64,000 nucleotides of DNA from JAGTVG01 sp963699805. GTDB lineage: Bacteria > Bacteroidota > Bacteroidia > Cytophagales > Cyclobacteriaceae. The stretch is from contig CAVOVH010000008.1 in NCBI GenBank assembly GCA_963699805.1, positions 1 through 64,000 of the forward strand. The letters are read 5' to 3'. The stretch's first letter is position 1, and every line of letters starts with the position of its first letter. A program made the position numbers and the translations under genes. Shown here piece after piece: positions 1 to 11,000 of this stretch. The notes below the pieces were generated by a model. It searched no databases, was not told where the DNA came from, and saw only the letters and a list, made by a program, of their open reading frames with translations.

Positions 1-1504
1 GGGAGCACGGCAAGCTGCCGTATCCGGAGGGGATGGCGGGGGCCGAGGTCCTCGTGGCTGCGGAGGGGGGCGGCAAGCAGGCGTCCGGCGTGTTCTGGGG
101 CATTGGGGTCGGTATGCTGTTCCAGCTGGTCACGGACGAACCCAAGCTGGTGGCTAGGACGTTTCACGTTCGCCTCGGCTACAAGGCCACCGTCGCGGTC
201 AGCGTGTCGCCGCCGCTGATCGGCGTGGGATACATCCTCGGCATCCGGATCGCCGCGGTCATGGTGGCAGGTGGTCTGCTGTCGGCGCTGGTCCTCATTC
301 CGGCGATCGACGTGGGGCAGCGAGCTCACGGAGCCGGTGTTTCCCGAGACGCGAAGTGCTGATTCGCGACATGACAGCCGGCGAGCTCTGGAACCACTAC
401 GTGCGCTACATCGGCGCCGGCGCGGTCGCGACGGGCGGTCTCATCACGCTCGTCCGTTCGATCCCGACGATGGTCGAGTCGTTCCGGCTCGGGCGCTCGA
501 GATCTCGGTGCGGGCGGGGGCGGTCCCGAGGTGTTCGTTCGCACGACGTCGAGTTGGGCTTCCGCGTCGGTCTTGGTGATTCTGCTGGCCGTGCTCGCCA
601 TGCTGACGTTCACTCCGGGCGTGTTGGGGTACCTCGATTCGATCGCCGTGCGCGCCACTGGCTCGATTCTGATCGCCGTGTTCGCGTTCTTCTTCGTGAC
701 GGTCAGTTCGCGCATCGTCGGGTTGGTCGGCGTGACGTCGAATCCGACGTCGGGCATGACCATCGCCACGCTGCTGGGCACGAGCCTCGTGTTCTTCCTC
801 ATGGGATGGACGGACATGGCGGGGAAGGCGACGGCGCTCATGGTCGGGACCTCGGTCTGCATAGCGGCGTCCATTGCGGGCGACACCTCGCAGGACCTCA
901 AGACGGGCTACGTGCTGGGCGCCACGCCCCGGCTGCAACAGATCGGCGAGATTCTCGGCGTGGTGACATCGGCGGGCGCGGTTTGCATCGTGGTGATGAT
1001 GCTGCACCAGAACGTGGCCGGCGGTCTTGGCGGTGAAGAGCTGCCGGCGCCACAAGCCGTGCTGATGAAGCTCGTGATCGACGGTGTGCTGGATCAGAGC
1101 CTTCCCTGGCCGCTGATCTTCATCGGTGTGGGTATCGGGCTCGTCGCATCGATGTTCAAGATCCCCGTGCTGGCCTTTGCGGTGGGCGTCTACCTCCCGC
1201 TCTCCACGATGGCGGCGGTGTTCGTCGGCGGTGTCCTGCGCTGGTGGCTCTCCGGAACCAGCCGACGGCGGAAGTGGACCGGCGGCGCGAGGAGGGTGTG
1301 CTCTTCGGCTCCGGTTTGGTGGGTGGGGGCGGTCTCACCGGCGTCCTCCTAGCCATGTGGGTGGGGATGCGTGGGGGCAAGCCGATCACCGGATTTCCAC
1401 TGGGCCTCTCGCCGGTGCTCGAGGAATTGCTGGCTTTGGTCACGATCGGCGCGATCATGGCGCTCCTGGCGTGGCACGTGATGCGGGGGCGAGGGGAACG
1501 GTGA
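1..1504 (+). CDS. OPT-family oligopeptide/metal-chelate transporter (5' partial, frameshifted)
   Basis: This is an inner-membrane transporter of the OPT superfamily, which imports oligopeptides or metal chelates. The 5' end lies outside the window: frame 3 already reads LPYPEG...AEVL from base 3, a conserved OPT loop. Hydrophobic helices follow, with the family signatures NPTSG (near 740), QDLKTGYVLGATPR (near 890-930) and a C-terminal helix block (SMFKIPVLAFAVGVYLPL). The protein is spread over frames 3, 2, 3 and 2, with changes near 330, 510-530 and 1245, and all pieces join into one continuous OPT alignment, so the gene was probably intact in the cell and the breaks are likely sequence errors. 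The stop is at 1502-1504. Substrate cannot be deduced. The TSUP exporter follows on the same strand after a GC-rich spacer. Confidence 0.8.
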
Positions 1505-1583
1505 TCGGGGCGTCGGCGTCGGGGCGCGCAGCGCCCAGTCCCGGAGCCCCGAGCCCCGAACCGCGAACCCCGCGCACCGATCG

Positions 1584-2301
1584 TTGACAGGCCTCGACCT
1601 CCTCCTCTCCACGCTCGCCGTCGCGATCGGCGCCACGCTGCAGGGCTCGGTCGGGTTCGGACTGGGGATGTTCGCGGCCCCGTTCCTCATCCTCATCGAC
1701 CAGCGCCTGGTTCCGGGTCCTCTGCTGTTCGCCTCGATCGCACTGACCGTGCTGCTCACGCACCGGGAGTGGCGTGGGGTGCGGCTCTACGATCTCAAGT
1801 GGTCGCTGTCGGGTCGCGTCGTCGGTGTTGCCGTGGCAGCCCTCGTCCTTTCGGTCATGCCGGCCAATCGCCTCGCGGTCCTCCTTGGGGTCTTGGTGCT
1901 GCTGGCGGTCGCGCTCAGCGCCACGGGGATCAAGCTCGTGATGTCACCCCGCACGCTGCTCACGGCGGGCGCGCTCTCGGGCTTCATGGGCACGTCCGTC
2001 TCGGTCGGAGGGCCACCCATGGCGCTCCTGTACCAGCACCGAGACAGGCGGGCACATTCGCGGCACGCTCTCGGCGTTCTTTCTCGTCGGTGTGGTCATC
2101 TCGCTGATCGCGCTCAGCCTGATCGGCCGTTTCGGTCGGACGGAGATGCTGCTCTCGCTCGGGTTCCTGCCCGGGGTGCTGTTGGGATTTCTGGTTTCCC
2201 GCCACGGTGCTGCGTGGTTGGATCGCGGCCCCATCAGGGTCGCGGTGCTCGTCGTGACGGGGGTGTCGGGACTTCTCGTCCTGTTCAAGGGACTCATGTA
2301 G
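1584..2301 (+). CDS. TSUP (TauE/SafE) family membrane exporter, one frameshift
   Basis: About 239 residues of mostly hydrophobic sequence. The N-terminal half has the TSUP-family pattern LQGSVGFGLGMFAAPFL (residues about 17-33) and a central GALSGFMGTSVSVGGPPMAL repeat of the same motif, typical of the TauE/SafE sulfite/organosulfonate exporter fold of two inverted halves. The frame changes near 2045, after which the protein continues (GTLSAFFLVGVVISLIALS...) to the stop at 2299-2301. The start is a TTG at 1584; no better ATG is present in frame. The family exports sulfur oxyanions or organic acids but the substrate here is unknown. The convergent CPBP gene ends 24 bases downstream. Confidence 0.8.
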
Positions 2302-2325
2302 GGGTGTGCGCCTTCCGACGTTGAG

Positions 2326-2932
2326 CTACCTCGATGCGCTCGCGATCTGGGCGGGCGGAGGCCGCTTGTCGAGATGCAGCGCCTTCAGGGCCACGAAGTC
2401 GTAGCTCGCATGGGTGACGATCGCCACGAACAGGTTGTCGCTCCAGATGAACAGGCCGCCGAGGTACAGCCCGACGAGAGCCGCGAGCGCGGCGTACATC
2501 GGCGTGATCATGTGCGCCGCCCCGAACAGCACGCTTGCCACGATGATGCCCGCCGCGGGGGATACGAGCCCTCCCAGTCCGGCCTGCAGGGCCCCGCGGG
2601 AGCAAGACCTCCTCCCCGAACCCGGCGGCGAGAGCGATGAGCGCCAACTCGAGCGTCGTGCAATTGCGGAACAGAGGCAAGAGGTGCCCGTCGAGTTCAT
2701 CCGCGATGCGCCGAGACGGCCCCCACGAGCTATGGGACAATAGGAGCATGCCCGCGATAAGTGGGACCGTGGCGAGTAGACCCCAGGCGATCGCCCCAGG
2801 GTCGCGGAGGTCTTCGAGCGGCGACACGCCGAGGAGCCACCCGACGAACTGTGCCACGAGCAGGAGGCCGGCCTCGAACAGAATGGCGAGCCAGGCGATC
2901 CGGGCGGTGCCACTGCGGGAACGCGTCATCAC
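2326..2932 (-). CDS. CPBP-family intramembrane metalloprotease, one frameshift
   Basis: About 200 residues with several transmembrane stretches and the three motifs of the CPBP (CAAX protease and bacteriocin-processing, formerly Abi) family. The EExxxR motif is at about 2600 (GFGEEV followed, after a one-base frame change, by RGALQAG), an FxxxH motif reads LFGAAHMI, and HASYDF supplies the last His/Asp pair. The extra base lies inside the EExxxR motif, so a literal translation loses the active site. Such proteins act in the inner membrane on prenylated or peptide substrates, or in immunity; no role can be assigned here. The gene converges on the TSUP gene and diverges from the gene at 3022. 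Confidence 0.78.
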
Positions 2933-3021
2933 TGTAGGCTATCCGGTGGCGGGGGTTGCGGTCCAGCCGCGAGCGGACAGAATATCTGTGACCATGATTC
3001 GGACTCGACGGGGAGGACGGT

Positions 3022-4106
3022 ATGAGCCGGGCTCTCACGGTGGTGACGGTCGGTCTGCTGATCGGTTGGGCGGGTACGCGCGCGCAGGAGGAACCCACCG
3101 ACTCGCTGCGGGTCGCCGCCGAGCAGGCGCCCCTCTTCTCGGCGCACGATCCGGTGACGCTGACCCTCGAAGCTCCGTTCGATGAGGTCTTCAAGGAGCG
3201 CGACGAGGAGAGTACCGATCACGATGGGGTGCTCTGGTATGAGGACGAGGGGGGGCAGCGCGTGACGCTGGATGTCGGGGTCCGACGCGGGGCAAGTTCC
3301 GTCTACAGCGGCGTGTCTGCGGCTTTCCCAATCTGCGCCTCAACTTCAAACAGGGACAACTCGAGAACACGATCTTCGCGGGCCAGGACAAGCTGAAGCT
3401 GGTGACGCACTGCCAGGACAGTCGGGAGGAGTACCAGCAGTACGTGCTGCAGGAGTACCTGATCTACCGCGCGTACAGTCTCTTCACCGACCTGAGCTTC
3501 CGGGTGCGTCTCGCGCAGATCACCTATGTCGACACCGAGCGGCGGCGGGACACGGTGACCAAGTACGCCTTCTTCCTCGAGGATGACGAGGCGATGGCCG
3601 GCCGCAACGGGTGGGACCTGCTCGAGGTGCCGCAGGTCGTTCCGTCCCAGATGCAGCAGCCGCCGCTCGCCCTCATGGAAGTCTTCCAGTTCATGATCGG
3701 CAACACCGACTGGGACGCCTTCCGCCCGGAGCCGGACGACCCCTGCTGCCACAACACGAAGCTCGCGGGCTCGTTGGAGACCCTCACCGTGATCCCGGTC
3801 CCGTACGACTTCGACTGGGCCGGGCTGATCAACGCGCGGTACGCTACACCCAACCCGGAGTTGAACATCCGCAGCGTGCGGAACCGTCTCTTTCGGGGCA
3901 TCTGCCGGCCGCGGGAGGAATTGGACGCGGTGCTGGCGATGTTCCTCGAGCGGCGCGACGCCGTCTACGAGAACTTCCGGTCGCTGCCCGCGCTGGACCC
4001 GCAGCGGCTGGAGGATTCGATCGAGTATCTCGACGAGTTCTACGAGATCGTCGGCGACCCCGCGAAGGTCGAGCGCGAGATCGTGCGGAGGTGTCGCCGG
4101 ACGTGA
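3022..4106 (+). CDS. secreted hypothetical protein, possible CotH-like kinase relative, one frameshift
   Basis: The first 20 residues form a signal peptide (MSRALTVVTVGLLIGWAGTRA). The frame changes near 3285; the second frame continues RGKFRLQRRVCGFPNLRLNFK and GQDKLKLVTHC, then EYLIYRAYSLFTDLSFRVRLA and a conserved-looking block with FMIGNTDWD, CCHN and VPYDFDWAG. The spacing of NTDWD, an Asn, and PYDFD is reminiscent of catalytic and metal-binding segments of CotH-type protein kinases, but I cannot verify this. Total length is about 360 residues. It stands alone between divergent and convergent neighbours. The coding reality is well supported; the function is not. Confidence 0.65.
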
Positions 4107-4117
4107 CCTGACGTGGC

Positions 4118-4708
4118 CTACGGCTGGTCGTCGCCCTGCACGAAGGCCCGGGTGATCACGACCGGCTCGACCGGCCAGTAGTTCTCCCGTATCCGACGCG
4201 TGGTCGGTGCCTGCGCGATGGCATCCACCACGTCCATCCCCTCCGTCACGCGGCCGAACACCGCGTATCCCCAGCCGTCCGCGTATTGATCGCGATCGAG
4301 CTTCTGGTTGTCGACCAGGTTGACGAAGAACTGAGTCGTGGCGCTGTGGGGATAGTCGGTGCGGGCCATCGCGACCGTGCCCCGGAGATTGCTGAGGCCG
4401 TTCTCCGACTCGTTCATGATCGGGTCGGCGGACGAGCGTGCCTGACGGCCGTCGGGCGTATAGTACCCCGCTTGGACCACGAAGCCCGGCTCTGCCCGGT
4501 GGAAGATCAGGCCGTCGTAGAAGCCGGCCCGGACGTGCGCGAGGAAATTGGCCACGGTGACGGGGGCCTTCTCCCGGTCCAACTCCATGACGATGCGTCC
4601 CTGGGTGGTCTCGAGCACCACCACCGGGTGTGGATCGGGCGGCGCGGCCTGCTGCTCCTGCTGCTGCGGCGGCCGGCAGGCGCCCCGCACAGCCACAGTC
4701 CCACGCAC
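4118..4708 (-). CDS. cyclophilin-type peptidyl-prolyl cis-trans isomerase
   Basis: Residues about 28-190 form a complete cyclophilin domain: VVLETTQGRIVMELDREKAP, NFLAHVRAGFYDGLIFHRAEPGF, GTVAMART, SATTQFFVNL and YAVFGRVTEGMDVVDAI. The active-site FHR, the QFF motif and the FG segment are all present, so the enzyme should catalyse proline isomerisation in protein folding. A QQQEQQ linker precedes the domain, and a cysteine at about position 11 suggests an envelope-anchored lipoprotein. However, the signal sequence is poor in this frame and a hydrophobic stretch (MGLWLCGAP) sits in a neighbouring frame, so a further indel near 4670-4690 is likely and the start is uncertain. Confidence 0.85.
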   Translation of the reverse strand: MRGTVAVRGACRPPQQQEQQAAPPDPHPVVVLETTQGRIVMELDREKAPVTVANFLAHVRAGFYDGLIFHRAEPGFVVQAGYYTPDGRQARSSADPIMNESENGLSNLRGTVAMARTDYPHSATTQFFVNLVDNQKLDRDQYADGWGYAVFGRVTEGMDVVDAIAQAPTTRRIRENYWPVEPVVITRAFVQGDDQP

Positions 4709-4851
4709 CAGGTTCCGAGCCAGTCAGGAGCGATCAGCGGACCTCCTCTCCTGACGGGCCTACGTTCCTCGCCACACGAGCCTGTCCTATTCTGGGGCGT
4801 CGCGCGGATCTTGGCCAGTGCGTCCCCCGCGCCCCGGACTGCGGGCCCCGG

Positions 4852-6294
4852 TCACGCGACAGCCGGGTGTTCCCCCGTCCAACTGGCGTCCGCCTCCTCG
4901 GCGCTCGCGCTGGACGTATCCGCCGCGGGCCGGTCGGGCAGCATCAGGCGACCTCCCACGATCGCGAAGATCCCGGCCGCCGCCGTTCCGGCAAGCTACG
5001 CCCAGCTTGGACAGCTCGAGCAGTTCGTTGCCGGCGAACGCCAGCTCGGAAATGAAGATCGCCATCGTGAAGCCGATCCCGCCGGCGGCCCCCATGATCA
5101 CCATCGCTCCCCAGCCCACCCCCGCCGGCAGCACGCACAGCCGCAGGCGCACGCTGGCCCAGCTCGCGAGCAGCACGCCGAGGGGCTTGCCGACGAACAG
5201 GCCGGCACCGACCCCGACCATGACCGCCCATCCACCGGGGATCGCGAAGTCGATCCCCCGCAGGTTGACCCCCGCGTTGGCAAGCGCGAAGAGCGGCATG
5301 ATGCCGAACGCCACCCACGGGTGCAGCGCCGCCTCGCCCCGCACCCCCGGGGCGACGGCCTCCCGCTGCGCGACGGCGATTTCGTCGAGCGGTTCCAGCA
5401 GTCCGTGGTCGGGGCTGCCCGCGTCCACCCGCGCGCCGGAAGTCGTCGAGCGCACGCTGGGCGACGCTGCATGAATCCCTGCGGTCCGTACCAGGCCCGG
5501 ACGGGGATCAGCAGCCCCAGAACGACCCCGGCGATGGTGGGGTGAATCCCGGCCCGGTAGAGCCCGGCCCACATCACGAGGAGCGGGAAGCCGAACACCA
5601 GACCGGGTCGCACGCCGGTCCAGAGGAACACCAGCGCGAGCAGCAGCCCGCCCCCGGCTACCACCAGGCCGTCCACGGCGAGCCCGGAGGAGTAGAAGAT
5701 GGCGATCACCAGGATCGCACCGATGTCGTCGATGATCGCGAAGGCCGAGCAGCAGCACCCGCAGTGCCGGATGGACCCGCTTTCCCAGCAGGGTCAGCAC
5801 GCCGACCGCGAACGCGATGTCCGTGGCCATCGGGACGCCCCACCCATGCACACCGGGCTGGTCGGCGTTGAACGCGAAGAAGATCGCCGCCGGGACGAGC
5901 ATGCCCCCCGCGGCGGCCGCCATCGGCAGCGCGGCCCGCCGCGGCGTCCGAGAGTGCCCCGTTGACCATCTCCCGCTTGATCTCGAGCCCTGCGACCAGG
6001 AAGAACACGGTCATCAGGACCTCGTTGATCCAGAAGTGCAGGTCCCGCTCCATGCTCCACGCGCCGATGCCGATCGTGAGCGGCGTGTGCCAAAGGTGCG
6101 TGTAGCTCTCGCTCCATCCCGAATTGGCCCACACCAGCGCCACGGCGGCCGCCAGGAGCAGCAGGATCCCGCTCGACGCCTCCACGTGCAGGAACGCCTC
6201 GATGGGGCGGAAGGCCGCGCGGGCGGCCCGACGCGCGGGGCGCCAGGCCTCCGGCGGGTGGGAGGCGCGGGCGCCGTCCGGTGCCTCGGCTCAT
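4852..6294 (-). CDS. nhaA: Na+/H+ antiporter NhaA, multiple frameshifts
   Basis: NhaA exchanges protons for sodium across the inner membrane. Segments in three frames join into one NhaA: EASSGILLLLAAAVALVWANS, then FFLVAGLEIKREM, ATDIAFAVGVLTLLG, IIDDIGAILVIAIFYSSG carrying the paired aspartates of the ion site, PWVAFGIMPLFALANAGV, and GFTMAIFISELAF. Frame changes are needed near 6285, 5943, 5740, 5450 and 5000. Read with the corrections, the N-terminus starts at the ATG at 6294 and the C-terminus ends at the TGA at 4852-4854. Each break restores a known NhaA motif, so sequence error is a better explanation than decay. Length about 480 residues, slightly longer than the E. coli protein. Confidence 0.85.
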
Positions 6295-6324
6295 GCGGTG
6301 AGTCCTGGTGCCGTGATACCGTGC

Positions 6325-6573
6325 TTCGCGTGGAGCCGTCTCGGCCGCCTAGTGCTCGGGGCTTCCCTGACCCACACGGCTCGACTTCTCGGCCGAGCGC
6401 AGCTCGACGCCATTTCCGTTGACGTAGGCTACGCCGACAAGGCGGTGCTACGTCGCTTTTCCGCGGGTAACGCGTCGTATTACCTGATGATTCTATGTCG
6501 GCAGGATCTCGATGAGCGCAGTGAGGTCGAGCTTTCCACCGACCAGCTGAAAGATGAGCTGCTGCGCACCTGA
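6325..6573 (+). CDS. small hypothetical ORF upstream of the response regulator
   Basis: The frame ending at 6571-6573 reads a plausible short protein: RAQLDAISVDVGYADKAVLR, followed by a segment with YYLMILC and a charged end. It stops 26 bases before the response-regulator start and could be its operon partner or the tail of a gene whose front is lost. No family was recognised, there is no clear start (a GTG near 6331 is one option), and the GC-rich context produces many spurious frames, so this is a weak call. It lies where the sequence leaves the nhaA start, near a possible second join. Confidence 0.3.
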   Translation, partial: FAWSRLGRLVLGASLTHTARLLGRAQLDAISVDVGYADKAVLRRFSAGNASYYLMILCRQDLDERSEVELSTDQLKDELLRT

Positions 6574-6599
6574 ACGGCGTATCGGAGGCATGGGCGCAC

Positions 6600-7715
6600 A
6601 TGATTGTTGCCGTAGACGACGAATTCGCGACGCTGGCGTTGATCCAAGAGACCCTCGAGGGCGACGGACACAGCGTTCAGACGTTCACCGACGCACACGA
6701 TGCGCTCGGCTATCTCGCCGAGCACGCCGCCGAGTTGATCCTCTCCGACGTCATGATGCCCGCCATGGGAGGGTTCGACTTTCGCACCGCATTCGCGCAG
6801 CGCTTCCCGAATCGGGCGACACCGTTCGTCTTCCTCTCCTCACTTTCTGATCCAAGCGCTGTCGTGAAAGGTCTCGACATCGGTGCGGATGACTATCTGA
6901 CAAAGCCCGTCGATCCAGCGGTGCTGCGAGCTAAGGTGCGAGCGCATCTGCGCCGGAGTCAGCGCGAAGCGCACCCGGCCTTTCGGGGCGATATCGAAAG
7001 GTTCCCTTTCGTCAAGGTCATGCAGTTCTGCGAGGCCAAGGGACTCACCGGCCACGTCGAGATCCAGGGTGGCTCGTTGCATAGTACGGTGCGCTTTCGG
7101 GCAGGCGAAATTGCGGTAGACGAAGCGGGCGGCGATGATGGTATCGAAGCGCTCTTCGATCTGACCGAGGGCCGCTTCACCATCTACTCCGAGCCCATTT
7201 CGTTCGCCGAGATCGGATACGCGGCCGCGGCACGCCCGACGCAGCCCGCGGAATCCGTCGAGCGGCCGGCTGAAACCGTGATGGGAAGGCTCTCTGGAAT
7301 TGCTCTGCAGGACCGACTGCTGCAAATTCAAACCGAGCTCGTCACGCATCCGAATACCGAGGTCGTCACCATCGTCATCAACGAAGGCCGAACCATCCTC
7401 AAGCATTGCAGCGGGGCCCTGCAGTCGCAGGATCGCTCAGCGCTCGAGGCGCTCGTCGCGAAGCAGCATCAGGACGTCGAGCAGCAGGTCCGCGACAAGC
7501 TGGCGAAGCTGAGCGGGCGGACGAATGAATCTGCCGACGACGCGGGGGCTCAGTACGAGAGGCTCTTCGAACAGGGCCTCGCCAAGTACCTGCAGCGCGA
7601 CTTCCCCGCGGCCCTCGAGGCTTGGCAGCAGGCTCAGCAGCTCGACCCGGACAACAAGGTACTGCAGATCAATCTCACTGTCGTCAGAAAGAAGCTCGCG
7701 GAGTCGGAGTGCTGA
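6600..7715 (+). CDS. response regulator: receiver, DUF4388/PATAN and TPR-like tail
   Basis: Intact 371-residue protein. Residues 1-115 are a receiver domain: acidic pair VDDE near the start, phosphoacceptor Asp in LILSDVMMPAMGG, switch Thr/Ser in FLSS, and Lys in YLTKP. Residues about 125-200 match DUF4388 (PATAN), a non-DNA-binding output domain common in myxobacteria and cyanobacteria (VMQFCEAKGLTGHVEIQGG, then VRFRAGEI). The last 55 residues look like a TPR (EQGLAKYLQRDFPAALEAWQ). No DNA-binding domain is present, so it should act through protein contacts, for example in motility or development. No histidine kinase is adjacent. A possible GGAG-like ribosome site (ggaggc) lies 11 bases upstream. 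Confidence 0.85.
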   Translation: MIVAVDDEFATLALIQETLEGDGHSVQTFTDAHDALGYLAEHAAELILSDVMMPAMGGFDFRTAFAQRFPNRATPFVFLSSLSDPSAVVKGLDIGADDYLTKPVDPAVLRAKVRAHLRRSQREAHPAFRGDIERFPFVKVMQFCEAKGLTGHVEIQGGSLHSTVRFRAGEIAVDEAGGDDGIEALFDLTEGRFTIYSEPISFAEIGYAAAARPTQPAESVERPAETVMGRLSGIALQDRLLQIQTELVTHPNTEVVTIVINEGRTILKHCSGALQSQDRSALEALVAKQHQDVEQQVRDKLAKLSGRTNESADDAGAQYERLFEQGLAKYLQRDFPAALEAWQQAQQLDPDNKVLQINLTVVRKKLAESEC

Positions 7716-8066
7716 CTGGCTGAGTCACCCCGAGCCCACCGATCCCCAAGATGGTGTGCGATGGCCCTGGGGGGCAGGCGTCTCCGCCCGTCGTCGACGA
7801 GGCTCGATGGAACGGAACATGCGTCCCATCGAGGCTCATGATTTGTCTGGATTCCGCCAGCTGTGGTCGCATGACGGTTGTCAGGGTCGACTGACAGTCG
7901 CCGCCGTGGCGTCTTGCGGCGTGACTCCCACGTCCGAATCGAAGTGCAGACCCCACCCGAGCGTGTCACACTTTTCTGGATCGTCTGCGTGTTGCCGCGA
8001 TCTTCAGACGACGGCTGTCTGCGTGTGCGTGGGGACGTCCGTTGTTCTCTGCCTGGAGGGTATTCT
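7716..8066. other. intergenic region, no gene seen
   Basis: About 350 bases between the response regulator and the disulfide-repeat protein. Open frames on both strands here have no recognisable protein character. The last bases hold the ribosome site (ggaggg, 8053-8058) for the next gene; a promoter is expected in this stretch but I could not identify -35/-10 elements with confidence. Confidence 0.4.
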
Positions 8067-11000
8067 ATGGCACAGAAGGGCATGATCGGGGCGGCGCTGG
8101 CCGCGTGCTGTGTTGGGAGCATCGGCTGTCAGGTGGACGTCCCGGACATGGATTCGGGACGCTTTGCTTGCGCCACGGACGACGACTGTGTCGCGGGATT
8201 CGTCTGCGGGGCCGCAGGAAGCTGTGTGTCGCGTGACGCCTCGGGCGAAGATTGTTTGTCGGGCGATTGCGAAGAGCCGGTGGTCCTCACAGATCCGGTT
8301 TCGTTGCAGGGCGCCGCCCATAAGGGGCCACTCGTGTTGGGCTCGTCCATTGCGGTCTCGCCCGTGCGCTCCGATGGCAGTCCCCTCGGGGAGGTGTTCC
8401 GTACGAACACGGCCAACGACCTGGGCGAGTTCGAAGTGCAGCTCAGATTCGCCGGGTACGTCAGTCTCGAAGCTTCCGGGTTCTATTACAACGAGGTGAC
8501 GGGCGAGCTGTCCACCGCTCCGCTCACGTTGCGCGCATTCGGGCACGTCAGCCAGCAGGGAACGCAGAGCGTCTTCGTGAATCTCATCACCCATCTCATC
8601 TATGCTCGTGCGAAGAATCTGGTGCGCGGGGGCGCTGCCTTCCAAGACGCGATTGCGACGGCGGAGACAGAGCTCTACGAGGGGCTAGGAATTGGCAATC
8701 CATCCCAGCGGCCGACACGCTCTGCCACGGAGACTGAACTTGTTGGGTGGGGGATCCGCAGACAACGCCTATCTGTTCGCCGTCAGCGCCGTCTTCGCGA
8801 GGGCAGCCCAACTCACTGGGGGGCCTATCGATGCCGAGCTTCAGCTGCTGCTCAACGAGGTCAGCGCGGATCTGGCTGCAGATGGCACGGTGTCGGGCGA
8901 AACGCGTGCGCGACTTCGTGAGGCGGAGGCGCAACTCGATACGGCGACCGTCACTGCGATGCTACAGGCGCACATCGATCGTGTGGGGGGCGCAGCCGAA
9001 GTGCCGCGGATCGAGTCGATTCTCGACGTGGATGGCGACGGTGTGGTCGACGAGCAAGACAATTGCCGCCGCACGCCCAATTCGGGGCAACAGGACAGCG
9101 ATCAGGACGGCACGGGCGATGCCTGCACGTGCGGCAACGGGACGGTCGATGCGGGTACGGGAGAGGTGTGCGACAACGGTGCGCATGGAGAAGCCGGCGG
9201 GGTGTTCGCAGGACTGCATGACGGTGTTGTTCGGCTGGGACTGCCCGCCGGCTGGGGGGGCTTGCGCGCCGGTGTGCGGAGACGGCCTGACGGTGGGAGA
9301 CGAGATCTGTGACGAGGGCTTCGGGGTCGCAGACGGGACGTGGGACCCTGATGTCGCCGGGGAGGGCGACCGGGGCTGCGTCGCGAATTGTCGCACCGTG
9401 GCGAGCGGGTGGAGCTGCCCCGAAAGCGGCGGGCCCTGCGAAGAGCACTGCGGCGACCGGATGGTCGTGGGCCGCGAAGCGTGCGACGACGGCAACACCG
9501 TCGACGGCGATGGCTGCTCGAACAACTGTTATCGCGTCGATGACGGATTTTCCTGCGGCCTTCCGGGGACCGCGTGCACGGCGATATGCGGTGACCAGTG
9601 GGTTGTCGGCCCCGAGACGTGCGACGACGGCAATCCGACCGATGGCGACGGTTGCTCGAGCGACTGCGCGATAGAGTCGGGCTTTGTGTGCGCCGACTGG
9701 GGCGGGAGCTGCTGGCCCGTCTGTGGCGACGGTCTGGTGGTGGCCGACGAGGTCTGCGATGACGGCAATGACATGTGGGACGACGGCTGCGGCGACTGCA
9801 GTAGGGTGGAGGATGGGTGGATCTGCCCCTCCGCTGGCGGTCCGTGTGCGGCTGTCTGCGGCGATGGTCTGCGGCGTGGCAACGAAGCCTGTGACGATGG
9901 CAACATCGGGGGCGGCGACGGATGTTCCAACGATTGCATGCGGATCGAGCCGGGCTACCAGTGCGACGAATGGGGCGGCGGCTGCTGGCCCATCTGTGGT
10001 GATGGTTTGGTCGTCGGGGGCGAGGTCTGCGACGACGGCAATGACGTGTGGGACGACGGTTGCGGCGACTGCAATTGGGTGCAAGAGGGGTGGATCTGTT
10101 TCGTTGCGGGCGCTCCGTGCACCACCGTTTGCGGCGACGGCTGGAACCGCGGCAGCGAAGCCTGCGACGACGGCAATCAGATCGATGGCGACGGTTGTCC
10201 CAGCGACTGCGCGACGGTCGAGCCCGGTTACGAGTGCGACGAATGGGGCGGCGGCTGCTGGCCCATCTGTGGTGATGGTTTGGTCGTCGGGGGCGAGGTC
10301 TGCGACGACGGCAACCAAACCGATGGCGACGGCTGCGGTTGCGGCTGGATCGAGTCGGGCTGGATCTGCGCCACCCCTGGGGCGCCGTGCACAACCGAGT
10401 GCGGGGATGGCATAGGAGTGGGTCTGGAGATCTGCGACGACGGCAATCAGATCGATGGCGACGGTTGTTCCAGTGACTGCGCGACGGTCGAGCCCGGTTA
10501 CGAGTGCGACTCGTGGGGTGGAAGCTGCTGGCCTATCTGTGGCGATGGTTTGGTGGTCGGGGACGAACCGTGCGACGACGGCAACCAAACCGATGGCGAC
10601 GGCTGCGGTTGCGGCTGGATCGAGTCGGGCTGGATCTGTGTCACCCCTGGAGCGCCGTGCACCACCGTTTGCGGCGACGGCATTCGAGCGGGCCAGGAGG
10701 CCTGCGACGACGGCAATCAAATCGTGGCGACGGTTGTTCCAGCGACTGTGCGACGGTCGAGCCCGGTTACGAGTGCGACTCGTGGGGTGGGAGCTGCTGG
10801 CCGATCTGTGGTGATGGTTTGGTGGTGGGGGACGAGATCTGCGACGACGGCAATCAAACCGTGGCGACGGCTGCGGCTGCGGTTGGATTGAGTCGGGCTG
10901 GATCTGTGCCACCCCTGGGGCGCCGTGCACGACCGAGTGTGGCGACGGCATCCGCGCGGGCCAGGAGAACTGCGACGACGGTAATCCAACCGATGGCGAT

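Noticed and set aside
7684..7956. Minus-strand short open frame after the response regulator
   Set aside because: No protein-like composition, no ribosome site, and it overlaps the end of a clear gene.
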